A DNA stretch of 64,000 bases from Diploptera punctata. Its lineage: Eukaryota > Arthropoda > Insecta > Blattodea > Blaberidae. Every line of letters starts with the position of its first letter. The stretch's first letter is position 1. The notes beneath the pieces are model-generated. The model did not search any database. It was not told where the DNA came from and worked only from the letters and a program-made list of their open reading frames with translations. A program made the position numbers and the translations under genes. Below are positions 1 to 8,300 of the stretch, piece after piece. Location of the stretch: NCBI GenBank assembly GCA_030220185.1, contig JASPKZ010003441.1, forward strand, positions 989,523 to 1,053,522, read 5' to 3'.

Positions 1-595
1 TTCTCACAAGCACCATTTGTGGACCATTTCTACGCCATGGCATGTCAGCGTAAGTGTTGAAATAGCATTTCCTCTATTTCTGATGATGTGGTTATACCGC
101 CATTACTCGGTCCTCATAGCCTCATTTGTAAGAGCAGGTTGCACCACGAGCAGGTTGAGGTTGAGATTTGGATAGGAGAGGTTATGGAATGCACTTCACT
201 ATCCTTTGCAACCCATGTTTGCATGATTGTTTCTGATATACCACAATGCCCATATATCCATGATTGACAAATGTGTTTTGAGTAATGATTTTTGTTTGCA
301 GAAAGGTACAGCGCTACAGACACTTCAGAGAAGGAGAGTAGCGATGCCGAGAATAAATGTGAAGATGGCAGAATGCACAAATGTGAAGATAATCTGTTCT
401 ACAAGAGTGTGACTGAAGTGAATCACCTTTGTGTAAAGGAACAAGTGTTGGATATCATTCATAATGTTCTGCATCAGTAACCATGTGATATTAAAATATA
501 AGATTATAAAAACAAGTTTCACTCTCCTCAACTTGGATAAAATTTTGAGGCCTCTTTTATAAAAAGTACTACTTTTAGTTGTTATTTATTAGCAG
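1..595. other. no recognisable gene
   Basis: I see only short chance ORFs (the longest under 90 codons) and no motif, repeat or RNA fold that I recognise. It is AT-rich and non-coding in appearance. Confidence 0.5.
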
Positions 596-1240
596 TGTAA
601 AATTTAATTAATAGAAAGACTCACCTCATAATTGGATGGCATTATGCATCAACTGGCTATGTGCCAATATGTAAGTTTTGAGAAAAAATATGTTTAAAGT
701 TTAAGTCAATCAATCTTCATCATTTATTGTGGTGCCAAACTAACAATGCTGGATTTTGCAAATAATTTTCCTTGTTTGACAGTTATGTATCAACAATCTA
801 AGAGCAGAACATTTAGCGCTTAGTTGCATAATGCAAAATTTAGATTAGCATTTGTGAAGATCTGGTTTCATACCCGTTTGTTGCAAAACACAGAATCTCT
901 GATAGTACTGATGGCATTCACGCTTTTCTTTAATAATAGAGCTATATTTAAAAATTTTACACAAAAATTGTGCATACATTTACTTCATGACCAGATGGCA
1001 TCAAAATATCAATTTTAAAAAATGGTGCCTAGCTGATTGATGCATAATATCGTCCAAATGTGGTAATTTCTTGAAGACTATAGTTTCAATATGCTACATA
1101 TCATTATCAATTCTTTCTAACTAGTAAGTTACAAAGAATTGATAATGATACCCACGTATCGAAACTATAGTCTTCAAGAAATCTACAATTATGAGATGAG
1201 TTGTTAAAATTCTAACTTTCTATTAAATAAAATGAACCTC
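596..1240. repeat. palindrome b, PLE-type hairpin split by a MITE
   Basis: The left arm is 596-633 plus 1056-1117 and the right arm about 1130-1240; the MITE at 634-1055 sits in the left arm. Both arms contain GAAACTATAGTC read outward, preceded by a 5-bp hairpin (GATAC-CCAC-GTATC on the plus strand, ATATG-TAG-CATAT on the minus) and TTGATAA. This has the layout of a hammerhead ribozyme whose CTGANGA box carries two transitions, so it is probably a decayed ribozyme. The outer end has the shared motif TATGAGRTGAG. Confidence 0.6.
634..1055. mobile_element. MITE family A, copy 1 (non-autonomous DNA transposon)
   Basis: The element starts GGATGGCATTATGCATCAA and ends in the near-perfect inverse, giving terminal inverted repeats of about 30 bp; a paralogous copy lies at 9700-10113 with the same ends and alignable interior. 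No transposase is encoded. It interrupts the left arm of a palindrome: the sequences just outside it (ending CCTCATAATT, resuming at GGTAATTTCTTGAAG) join into the inverse of the right arm at 1130-1240. Flanks AATT and AAAT are a possible imperfect 4-bp target duplication. Superfamily unknown. Confidence 0.75.
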
Positions 1241-1481
1241 ATAATGTCATTTCCTTTAAATATTAAGTGTAAAATGTACTGGTTACCAATCTGATAAATC
1301 CTGTTTCACAAACAGAAACTACACTACTTTTAGCCGTTAGCAATGCCTCCTCTATTCATTGCATTAGTACATGACTCGTAGCTTTGTTGAATTGTTGTTC
1401 TGTAATATTATTCTTTAGCAAAGTTGACAAATTCATCGGAGAACATATTGTTTAAACAACTCACCTCATAGGATTCATGCT

Positions 1482-1532
1482 TCCATGATATCGCGATTTC
1501 AAACATAGTCATGTTCATCTTCAGCCATAACT
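1482..1532 (-). ncRNA. hammerhead ribozyme candidate, left arm of palindrome a
   Basis: Reverse complement of the plus-strand copy at 1580-1632, so it carries the same boxes: CTGAAGA (complement at 1518-1524), GAAA (complement at 1497-1500) and the cleavable TA step. Identity is imposed by the palindrome. Confidence 0.6.
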
Positions 1533-1579
1533 CCGACTGACGAAATTCTTCGGCCGTCAACTATTCTATCGTCAGTCGG

Positions 1580-1632
1580 AGTTATGGCTGAAGATGAACA
1601 TGACTATGTTTGAAATCGCGATATCATGGAAG
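1580..1632 (+). ncRNA. type I hammerhead ribozyme candidate
   Basis: Core boxes in order: stem I 5' strand TTATGG (1582-1587), CTGAAGA (1588-1594), stem II hairpin AACAT-GACT-ATGTT, GAAA (1612-1615), a very short palindromic stem III (TCGCGAT), cleavage nucleotide A1623, then stem I 3' strand TCATGG, which pairs with TTATGG over six positions counting G-T wobbles. CUGANGA...GAAA...UH is the established hammerhead core. Tiny stem III is typical of PLE hammerheads, which are thought to work best as dimers. The 10.1-11.1 pair at the base of stem II is not canonical. Confidence 0.65.
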
Positions 1633-1683
1633 CATGAATCCTATGAGGTGAGTTGTTTAAACAATATGTTCTCCGATGAATTT

Positions 1684-2324
1684 TAATGATTATACCTCAT
1701 AATGTTTACTTCCCAACATTAATTTAATATGACAAATTCATTTAAAAAAAATTATTGGCAATTATTTATCGTCAACCAACAATTTCATTCAATCTGAATT
1801 CTGGCATCACTCCTAACGGGAATTTCCTTATATTAAAGAAAAATTAAAACAACCTAAATTCAAAATGTATCATCACATTGTTTTTGCAAGTATCATTTTC
1901 TAAACATTTGCTGAATTTTTTTAAGTTAATCAAGTGACATCACACATTGTTACAAGCTATATCAAGTTTTAAAACATGTTGAAAATAGTCACCCAGTACA
2001 AGATATCCTATCCGACCAAAATCCAATAAACACTAGTCATAAATGATGTTTTTATTATTAATTTAACATTTCTCAATGAAAGATATTACTAGTCATAAAG
2101 TTAGTAACGGTCATTTTAGTTAGTGTTTTAAATTAAAAACTGATTAATGTATATGTGAAATATTATTGGTTATATGTTTGTGCTAACAGAAATGAGACCC
2201 AACTAAAAACCTATGTTAAACAAAAAGAACAATGAAGGTTAGTATGATATTTCGGTTTATTAGCTTTTTAAATTTTAAGAATGATGTGTGCAAATGTGAA
2301 TTAAACACACATATAATTTTTTAC
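1684..2324. other. no recognisable gene
   Basis: AT-rich intervening sequence without a supported ORF. ACTAGTCATAAA occurs twice (about 2031 and 2087), otherwise I see nothing. Confidence 0.4.
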
Positions 2325-2460
2325 ATTCAAACCAGGAGTAGAACCTCGAATCTCACCTCGACTTCTGGTTCAAACATAATTTTTCTTTCTATTATAAAAC
2401 TATATTAATTTCTGAAAACTGTTAATTTAAAATATAACATCAAAATCAAATATAGTTACT
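2325..2460. repeat. dispersed repeat X, copy 1
   Basis: Shares the block running from TTTGAACATAATTTTTCTTT-like sequence to GTTAATTTAAAATRTAAC with 8776-8900. It contains CGAACCTCG-like sequence reminiscent of a degraded tRNA-related head, but I cannot classify it. Confidence 0.4.
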
Positions 2461-2472
2461 TATTGTGAGACT

Positions 2473-2790
2473 TTTTTTTCAAGCACGACAGGCCTAGAAG
2501 GCCCTAAGCCAACCAGCCGCTGCTGCCTCACATCCACATGTGTCAATCACAGAGGTAGACAATCATCTAGCCAGTGTAGGGTCTCCCAGCCATTATAGCA
2601 GGTCTTCTCAACCTGGAGTCACTACTTATTGTAGCTACTCAAATGCTTCACGATTCTGGGTGGGCACCGGTCCCATACGGACCGAAATTACATGAGAAAA
2701 TTTCTTCCCCCATGAGGACTCGAACCTGTGCAATTCCTGTAGCTCTGCGCCAAGGCTTCTTGCCTTAACCACTTGGCTATGGCTCGGGAC
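2473..2790 (-). mobile_element. SINE-1, copy 1 (tRNA-derived)
   Basis: Minus-strand element whose 5' head (right end) is tRNA-like: read on the minus strand it has the A-box region with TGGTTAAGGC and a B-box GGTTCGAGTCC. The body contains CACTGGCTAGATG and CACCCAGAATCGTGA-type blocks shared with copies at 30164-30513, 33833-34140 and 46345-46480. It is flanked by TATTGTGAGACT (2461-2472) and TATTTTGAGACT (2791-2802), a 12-bp target duplication with one mismatch. Confidence 0.85.
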
Positions 2791-2825
2791 TATTTTGAGA
2801 CTATACATTTAAAATTCATTGTTGA

Positions 2826-3055
2826 ATTTTAAAATTTGTACCTGATAAAATAGTTGTCCTCAACTTTATTAACTTTTGTTGTATAGTGTCGTCACACTAT
2901 TAAAATCTAGGCCTTTCAAAGAGCATGTTTCATCTTTAGGATGAGAAATCCTGAGGATGAAGCATGCTCTTTGAAAGGCCTAGATTTTAATAGTGTGATG
3001 ACATTATACAACAGAAGTTGAGGACAACTATTTTATCAGGTAGGAATTTTAAAAT
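2826..3055. repeat. palindrome c, PLE-type hairpin
   Basis: Arms of about 110 bp from 2826 and ending near 3055 pair closely with a short central loop (around 2940-2955). It lies immediately upstream of the PLE-1 reading frame. Mismatches are scattered, so it is older than palindrome a. Confidence 0.8.
2944..2990 (+). ncRNA. hammerhead ribozyme candidate in palindrome c
   Basis: Stem I 5' strand GAGAAATC, core CTGAGGA (2951-2957), stem II with AAGC/GCTC-type pairing and a bulge, GAAA (2973-2976), palindromic stem III GGCCT, cleavage A2982, then GATTTT pairing with AAATC. Stem III (A-GG-CC-T) has no loop, so it could fold only as a dimer, as known for some short-stem-III hammerheads. The opposite arm has lost the core (CTAAAGA), so only this strand looks competent. 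Confidence 0.5.
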
Positions 3056-3241
3056 CTTAGCATTATTGACTGAGGAAGTGCATGTTACTAATATTGCCAT
3101 GGTTACAATAAAATATGAAGTATGAGGTGAGTGAAATAATAAAAAATAAACAATACAATAAAATAGTTCACCTTTGATCTTTCATTTGAATGAAATTCTT
3201 GGTTGACAATTAAATAATTAATTAATATTTATATATTAAAT

Positions 3242-4642
3242 TTGGGAATTTTTAACATTATGAATTATGAGGTTCAATTAATAATGATTAATGTGATCTC
3301 TTTGTTTCCTAGCATTCCTGTTAACAAATTGCTCGCATTTTTGAGAAAATGGTTATATTCACAAAAATTAAAGGCAGAAATCATAGAAGAGTATTTAATA
3401 CTAACTAAAATTTGTATCGATAATAACTTTTTCACATTCAATGGAAAATTTTATAGACAAATTTCAGGATTGGCAATGGGAAATCCACTTTCTCCATTTT
3501 TAGCCAATTTATTTATGGGGTATCTTGAATCACATATCACCAATGCTTATCCTTTGATTTTCAAGTGTTGGTATAGATATGTAGATGATATTATCGCTGT
3601 GATTGATAAAAAATACATTCAAGATGCATTGAAATTGCTTAATCTTCAGGATGAGTCAGTGAAATTCACTATTGAAATGGAACAAAATAACAAGATTCCT
3701 TTTTTAGACTTATACTTAATAAGAAATGAACAACAGCAAAAAATTGAATTTAACATTTACAGAAAAGACACACATACTGACAACTACATAAAATCTTCAG
3801 GTTTTAATCATTTGACACACAAACATGCAATTTTCAATAGTCTATTACACAGATTGTTAAATATTCCACTTAATGTAGAAGATTTTGACAAGGAATATAA
3901 TCATATTGTTCATGTTGCTAAAATAAATGGTTTCGATGAAGACATTATAAAGAATAAATTAAAGAAATTCAAACAACAAAAAAGGTTACAGGAATACACC
4001 ACCTTACCTCATGGTCCCAAGAAAGATGTAAAATTCAAGAAATTCACTTACCATCCTGAAGTTCATAATAAGTTTCAAAAAATTTTCAGAAATTTTAATA
4101 TAACATTAGCTCCAGTTAACAAATTCAGCTTGGGTAATCTGCTGTTAACTAATAATAAATGTAATACCCCAGACAACAAAAAATCTGGGATTTATCAAAT
4201 TGATTGCAAAGATTGCAAGAAGATATATATAGGAAAAACAAAAAGGAACTTGGAAACTCGTAAAAAAGAGCACTTCAGAAACATGAAGAATGGAGAAATT
4301 GAAAAATCAGCTATAGCAGCACATAGTTTATTAGAGCATCATAGGATTGAAAAAGAAGCAAAACTTTTAAAACATCTATCTAAACCTTTGGATTTAACAG
4401 TTTGGGAAAAAATATATATTCAAAAAAACCATAGTAGAACTATGAAGTTTGAGATTCCGGAAGAACCAAGCTTGATTACAAAGTTCTTCAAAAATACAAC
4501 AGATAGCAGTTTAGGAAATGATTCATTCAAAATAACACCAGATGGCAGTTTGAAGAGGAATTCCTTCAAAAGAACACCAGATGGCAGTCTAGATAACTAC
4601 CGGCAAAAAGGAGAAAAAATTGACAGTCGTGAAAACAGCTGA
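3242..4642 (+). CDS. PLE-1: truncated Penelope-like element RT with GIY-YIG endonuclease
   Basis: A 466-codon frame without stops. It enters the RT domain at residues about 18-30 (VISLFPSIP, with N where the first catalytic Asp of FDV-type motifs is expected), then AMGNPLSPFLANLF (about 78-91) and the catalytic RYVDDI (about 111-116). A GIY-YIG nuclease follows at about 316-350 (GIYQIDCKDCKK, IYIGKTKRN, KKEH), the diagnostic RT plus GIY-YIG fusion of Penelope-like elements. The C-terminus holds a short repeated SFKxTPDGSL unit. PLE proteins are usually near 800 residues, so the N-terminal half is missing; homology probably begins near 3265, just after an ATTATGAGGT palindrome end. Not expected to be active alone. 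Confidence 0.9.
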   Translation: MGIFNIMNYEVQLIMINVISLFPSIPVNKLLAFLRKWLYSQKLKAEIIEEYLILTKICIDNNFFTFNGKFYRQISGLAMGNPLSPFLANLFMGYLESHITNAYPLIFKCWYRYVDDIIAVIDKKYIQDALKLLNLQDESVKFTIEMEQNNKIPFLDLYLIRNEQQQKIEFNIYRKDTHTDNYIKSSGFNHLTHKHAIFNSLLHRLLNIPLNVEDFDKEYNHIVHVAKINGFDEDIIKNKLKKFKQQKRLQEYTTLPHGPKKDVKFKKFTYHPEVHNKFQKIFRNFNITLAPVNKFSLGNLLLTNNKCNTPDNKKSGIYQIDCKDCKKIYIGKTKRNLETRKKEHFRNMKNGEIEKSAIAAHSLLEHHRIEKEAKLLKHLSKPLDLTVWEKIYIQKNHSRTMKFEIPEEPSLITKFFKNTTDSSLGNDSFKITPDGSLKRNSFKRTPDGSLDNYRQKGEKIDSRENS

Positions 4643-4739
4643 CGATGACGACAAAGTGTCGCCGATACTGCAGTGCTGTGTTTAAAGAAACATAGATGTA
4701 TGAGGTAAGAAAAAAATCACGATTCATTTAATTATTATT

Positions 4740-4925
4740 AATTAATTAATAATTGAGTTAGAATTTAACACCTCACAATTGTAAATTTCTCAAAGACATG
4801 TTTCAATACTGCTGCATATTATCTTCAGCTCCATCTAACTGGAAGACAGTAAGCAGAAGCAATGAAATATGCCTTTGAGAAATCTACAATTATGAGGTGG
4901 GGTGTAAATTCTAACTCAATTATTA
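4740..4925. repeat. palindrome e, downstream of PLE-1
   Basis: Inverted arms run from the TTAATTAATAATTGAGTTAG region to CTAACTCAATTATTAATTAA, with loop near 4840. Ends carry CACCTCACAATTGTA and its inverse. Together with palindrome c it brackets PLE-1, consistent with inverted PLE terminal repeats. Confidence 0.75.
4785..4835 (-). ncRNA. hammerhead ribozyme candidate in palindrome e
   Basis: On the minus strand: CTGAAGA (complement 4822-4828), stem II AATAT...GTATT, GAAA (complement 4801-4804), stem III CATG, then the classical GTC cleavage triplet ending at 4795. Core boxes are intact, but stem I is weak (three pairs before a mismatch). The right arm has lost the core. Confidence 0.5.
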
Positions 4926-5128
4926 ATTAAAATAAACCTTATTTTGTCACTTCCTTTAAATATTGATGAATAAGTAAATAATTACCAAATTATTTTCAAA
5001 GTAAATTAATAATTTACAATAGGAAGTAACATTCTCAGGATATTCTTAATAAATAAGGTGAATACAGGTTCATCTTACTTCATAACTTAAATGTCAAGGA
5101 TTTAAAATTTGCATTTAGATCGGTACTT

Positions 5129-5201
5129 GCTCAGGTAGCTCAAATGGTAGAGCACTTGGACTAGAAAACCAAGGGTCCCGGGTTCAAGTCCCGGTCTGAG
5201 C
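5129..5201 (+). tRNA. tRNA-like sequence 1 (SINE head or tRNA pseudogene)
   Basis: The acceptor strands GCTCAGG/TCTGAGC pair over seven positions (one G-T), the D-arm is GCTC...GAGC, and the T-arm is CCGGG-TTCAAGT-CCCGG. The anticodon arm CTTGG...CCAAG closes a nine-base loop (ACTAGAAAA) rather than seven, so no clean anticodon can be assigned (AGA if forced). Polymerase III A and B boxes look intact. The unusual loop and the duplicated flanks favour a tRNA-derived retroelement head over a functional tRNA. Confidence 0.5.
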
Positions 5202-5430
5202 GTATAATTTTTCTCTTCAAATATGATTTATCCATCATTGAGATGTATGAAATTAATAATAAGAACATCGAAAAAAGCCGTACTGGCATTTATAATGTAA
5301 TGTATAATTCCCAAATATGTCTTCTTAATATAGGAGCCGCCATTTGCAAAGATAGAAGCAAAGGCTTCAAAGCATTTGGTGGGGTAATTACAACGTATAT
5401 AAAGAAAAATTTGCGTTTAGGTCGGTACTT

Positions 5431-5503
5431 GCTCAGGTAGCTCAGATGGTAGAGCACTTGGACTAGAAAACCAAGGGTCCTGGGTTCAAGTCCCGGTCTG
5501 AGC
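5431..5503 (+). tRNA. tRNA-like sequence 2 (duplicate)
   Basis: Second copy of the tRNA-like fold at 5129-5201, differing by AGATGG for AAATGG in the D-loop and CCTGGG for CCCGGG in the T-arm, the latter weakening one T-stem pair. Same nine-base anticodon loop. Confidence 0.5.
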
Positions 5504-5576
5504 ATGTAATTTTTCTCTTCAAATATGATTTATCCATCATTGAGATGTATGAAATTAATAATAAGAACAAGGAAAA

Positions 5577-6250
5577 TGGAATTTGGAATTTAGAGGAAAG
5601 AAACACACATGGATAATTAAATTAAAGCAACAGCTTTGAACCATATTGCAGATAAACAGGCAGTCTTTAATGGTTTAACTTACAGACTTTTGAACTTTCC
5701 CATGAGCAGAGAAGATTTTAATATAGAGAAAAAACACATATAAAAAATAGCAAAAGAGAATGGTTTCGAAGAAAAGATGCTTCATAAGAAAATAAATAAA
5801 TTCAAAAAACAAAAAGTAATAAATAAAGGTACTCTTCAGACAGATAAAGAAATTGGTAAAAAAAAATTCAGAAAATTTACATACCATCCTTTAGTATTTA
5901 ATAAATTTAAAAAGAATTTAGCAAATTTAACATTAAATTAGCACAGAAAAATGATACAGTTTGAATATATTAATTAATTATATTTGAAGAGAAAAAATTT
6001 ATTATTAATTAAAACGAACAAAAATGAAAAGATTGATGTTGACAATAATCAGGGATTTATCAAATTGATTGTAAAGATTGTGAAAAAATATACATAGGAA
6101 AAACAAAAAGGAACTTTAATACAAGATAGAAAGAACACCTTAGAAATGTTAAAAATGGAGAAATAGAGAAGTATGCAATAAGCGGTGTACCAGTACAATT
6201 GGAGGGCTTCTTTGATTGTAAAAATATAGAAATATTTACTAGTAAACAAG
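5577..6250 (+). pseudogene. PLE-2: decayed Penelope-like element fragment
   Basis: Translation shows the post-RT linker of a PLE aligned to PLE-1: NGLTYRLLNFPMSREDFN against NSLLHRLLNIPLNVEDFD, KENGFEEKMLHKKINKFKKQ, and KFRKFTYHPLVFNKFKK. Further on, stops and shifts break a GIY-YIG segment with IYIGKTKRNFNTR, KEHLRNVKNGEIEK. The RT catalytic part is absent. It is the same PLE subfamily as PLE-1 but independently truncated; a palindrome (f) follows at 6400. Confidence 0.85.
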
Positions 6251-6399
6251 TCATTGCGACAGCGGCGTTTTAAGTTATTTGAGGGTGTGTGAAGATTATA
6301 TGAAAAACTGTTAGGGGCTTGAAGAAATATGAATAACTATTCTACCTTAACTGTTAAGTTTATTGTCTGGTCATGTGTTGCGTATTTTGGAAGTCGGTA

Positions 6400-6569
6400 G
6401 GTATTAAAGACACTATTATTTTTTTAGTCTGATCATCTTACCTCAATATTAATGTAGATTTGTTCTTGAACATGTTTCAAAACAATTCTGTTTTATCGTC
6501 AGCTTTTTGAAACATGTTGAAGAACAAATCAACATTAATATTGAGGTAAGATGATCAGACTAAAAAAAT
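6400..6569. repeat. palindrome f, right arm cut by a LINE
   Basis: Arms pair from about 6405 to 6569 (GTCTGATCATCTTACCTCAA and its inverse) around a loop near 6495. The right arm continues after the LINE at 7698-7716, because TTATTTTTTTAGTCTG on the left matches CAGACTAAAAAAATAA once the LINE is removed. GAAACATGTT survives in both arms, but the CTGANGA box is deleted, so this is a dead relative of the hammerhead palindromes. Confidence 0.75.
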
Positions 6570-7697
6570 GTTGTTGTTTTCAAATGCTGGGCCTTGGCAC
6601 CGAAGCCATTAGCGTTCTTGCTCTCCAATATTTCTCTATGGTGGATCCAACAGGTAATACTTCACAGGTTTGTAGGTGTTCTTCGTTCATTTCTTCGTCT
6701 TTATTGCATAGAGGACAATTTGGATTCGTGTAGATTCCTATTTTATATAAATGTTTGGCCAAATAGTCATGTTCTGTAAGCAGTCTAAATTTTGCTACTG
6801 TAGTTTTACGTGGAATTTCTGGAATAATATCTGGCTTCTTTACTAAAATATTCCATTTTTTGTCTTTGGCTTTATTACATAGGTCTTGGTTTTGATTGAT
6901 TTTATATTTGTTTTTAATTATTCTTTTTATGGATGTGAAAGGTAAGCTTTTAGTAGTATTCTGAATTAAATTGGAGCCTTTTTTGGCAAGAAAATCAGCA
7001 GTGTCATTTCCAGCAATTCCACAATGTGCAGGTATCCATTGCAATTGAATTCTTTTCTGTAGTTTTTTAATCATTTTGTAGCACTCTTTAATTTGTATTG
7101 ACTTCATTTTGTGTGAATTTATTGCATATATTGCTGCCATAGAATCAGAGAGTATGACAGCATTTTGAAATTTATTTATTCTGTATAGTAATTGTTGGAG
7201 TGAAATATGAATAGCCGTTACTTCCGCATCAAAATTTGTTGTGTGGTATCCTGCTTGTTGATAAAATGAAAATAATGCACATGTAATTCCTGATCCTGAG
7301 TTGTTATCAATAGTAGATCCATCTGTGTAGACATGTAACCATTCTTCTGGTGGATATCTCTTATTCACAACTTCTAATGCTAGAGCTTTTAGTACAAGTG
7401 TGGGAGTTTCAGATTTTGTAACTGGTTCTTCTAGATTTAGCTGAATGTTAATTGGTTCAAAAGTAAGAGGGTTTTCTCTCATCAAAATATTTTCTTTAGA
7501 TTTAGGAAGATTCAAATCTGTTTTTATTTCCGTTACTTTGGACAAGAAACTTGTTTGTGTTTTCAACTTGGTTGGTTGTAACTGCCTTTTTTCCCATTTT
7601 GTTGTTGTTAATCGTAACATTTTCTCATGTTGTGTTATTGCCTGTTCCTCTAAAGTTAGACATATTGGAGGGTTCTGAGTTAGTGCTTGCATTGCTG
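6570..7697 (-). mobile_element. LINE-A, 5'-truncated RNase H-bearing retrotransposon
   Basis: Bounded by a 13-bp target duplication AGACTAAAAAAAT at 6557-6569 and 7698-7710. The 3' end (left) reads into an AACAACAACAT tail on the minus strand. Only the distal part of ORF2 was integrated, and the insertion splits palindrome f. Confidence 0.85.
6580..7692 (-). CDS. LINE-A ORF2 C-terminal part: RNase H domain
   Basis: An open 370-codon frame. The RNase HI fold is at about residues 120-240: YTDGS (Asp 1), FDAEVTAI (Glu), LSDSMAAIYAI (Asp 2), then QWIPAHCGIAGNDTADFLAKK (His and final Asp), so the D-E-D-D set is complete. A Cys-containing tail (NPNCPLCNKDEEMNEEHLQTC) ends the protein. RNase H downstream of RT is characteristic of the I/Jockey-superclade LINEs that retain it (I, R1, Loa and related clades); the RT and endonuclease are missing through 5' truncation. 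Absence of stops suggests a fairly young insertion. Exact clade not assigned. Confidence 0.85.
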   Translation of the reverse strand: MQALTQNPPICLTLEEQAITQHEKMLRLTTTKWEKRQLQPTKLKTQTSFLSKVTEIKTDLNLPKSKENILMRENPLTFEPINIQLNLEEPVTKSETPTLVLKALALEVVNKRYPPEEWLHVYTDGSTIDNNSGSGITCALFSFYQQAGYHTTNFDAEVTAIHISLQQLLYRINKFQNAVILSDSMAAIYAINSHKMKSIQIKECYKMIKKLQKRIQLQWIPAHCGIAGNDTADFLAKKGSNLIQNTTKSLPFTSIKRIIKNKYKINQNQDLCNKAKDKKWNILVKKPDIIPEIPRKTTVAKFRLLTEHDYLAKHLYKIGIYTNPNCPLCNKDEEMNEEHLQTCEVLPVGSTIEKYWRARTLMASVPRPSI

Positions 7698-7715
7698 AGA
7701 CTAAAAAAATAATAT

Positions 7716-8132
7716 AAATAAAATAACTTCCTAAAATTAAATATTAAAGACAGTTATATTACGGTCTTATCCTCAAGGTTAAAACTCAGAAGGGGAGCAT
7801 CGATAAGGTTAGGAGGGATGAAAGAATAGTTTATTGCTTTTAAGAGATATCAAAAGAAAAAAATGTGGCCTCCAAAAACATAGCGGGCAGCTAGGAAGAT
7901 TATTGACCTCGAGTAACTGAACATGTAGCCTATAGACATAAGGAAGATAGTCATGTAAAAGGCCACGCCCTAAATTTAGTAGGCCTATATTGACTTGCAC
8001 ATGTAGCCTATAGAGGCATGTCAAAAGATTAATTTTATCCAATGAAAATTTTGTATAAAATTGTAATGGCGACGGAAAAATAAGTCAAATCCACGACTTT
8101 CTTAAATTTTTAATATAAAATGTTATGAAGTT
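7716..8132. other. no recognisable gene
   Basis: TGTAGCCTATAGA occurs twice (near 7923 and 7993); otherwise no repeat or coding motif that I recognise. Confidence 0.4.
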
Positions 8133-8133
8133 A

Positions 8134-8298
8134 GAGGAGCGAGTGCTCCCTTATAGTCAGTAGTCGATCAAGTGGGGCGAGTGCACCCATCCGAACAACA
8201 TACAAAGTGAGAGGAGCGAGTGCTCCCCTATCGTCAATAGTAAAGCAAGAGGGACGAGTGTTCCCCAATAGTCAAACTGCGTGGAGCGAGCGTTCCCA
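8134..8298. repeat. array of five short GAGT-loop hairpins
   Basis: Five 14-nt hairpins with 5-bp stems and a GAGT or GAGC loop start at 8136, 8174, 8213, 8251 and 8283 (spacing 38, 39, 38, 32). Stems: GGAGC/GCTCC, GGGGC/GCACC, GGAGC/GCTCC, GGGAC/GTTCC and GGAGC/GTTCC. Most stem differences keep pairing through compensatory or wobble changes while the linkers vary. Confidence 0.7.
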
Positions 8299-8300
8299 TT

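Larger units (their letters stand above)
1429..1683. repeat. palindrome a, two 115-bp arms with 25-bp spacer
   Basis: Arms 1429-1543 and 1569-1683 are reverse complements along their full 115 bp as far as I can read, with no mismatch seen. Near the outer ends is TATGAGGTGAG, shared with the other PLE-associated palindromes in this window. Each arm contains a hammerhead-like core. The lack of divergence, in a neighbourhood where most repeats are decayed, implies a recent origin or homogenisation between arms. Confidence 0.9.
5108..5568 (+). repeat. direct duplication carrying two tRNA-like heads
   Basis: The block 5108-5266 recurs at 5410-5568 with few differences (offset 302 bp), including the tRNA-like head and an AATTTTTCTCTTCAAATATG tail. 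A 140-bp unrelated segment separates them. The right copy abuts the truncated PLE-2 relic. Confidence 0.8.

Noticed and set aside
4600..4712. A hammerhead directly after the PLE-1 ORF (CTGACGA at about 4640, GAAA at about 4688)
   Set aside because: The distance between boxes is too long for a normal stem II and no matching stem I was found around the putative TA cleavage site.
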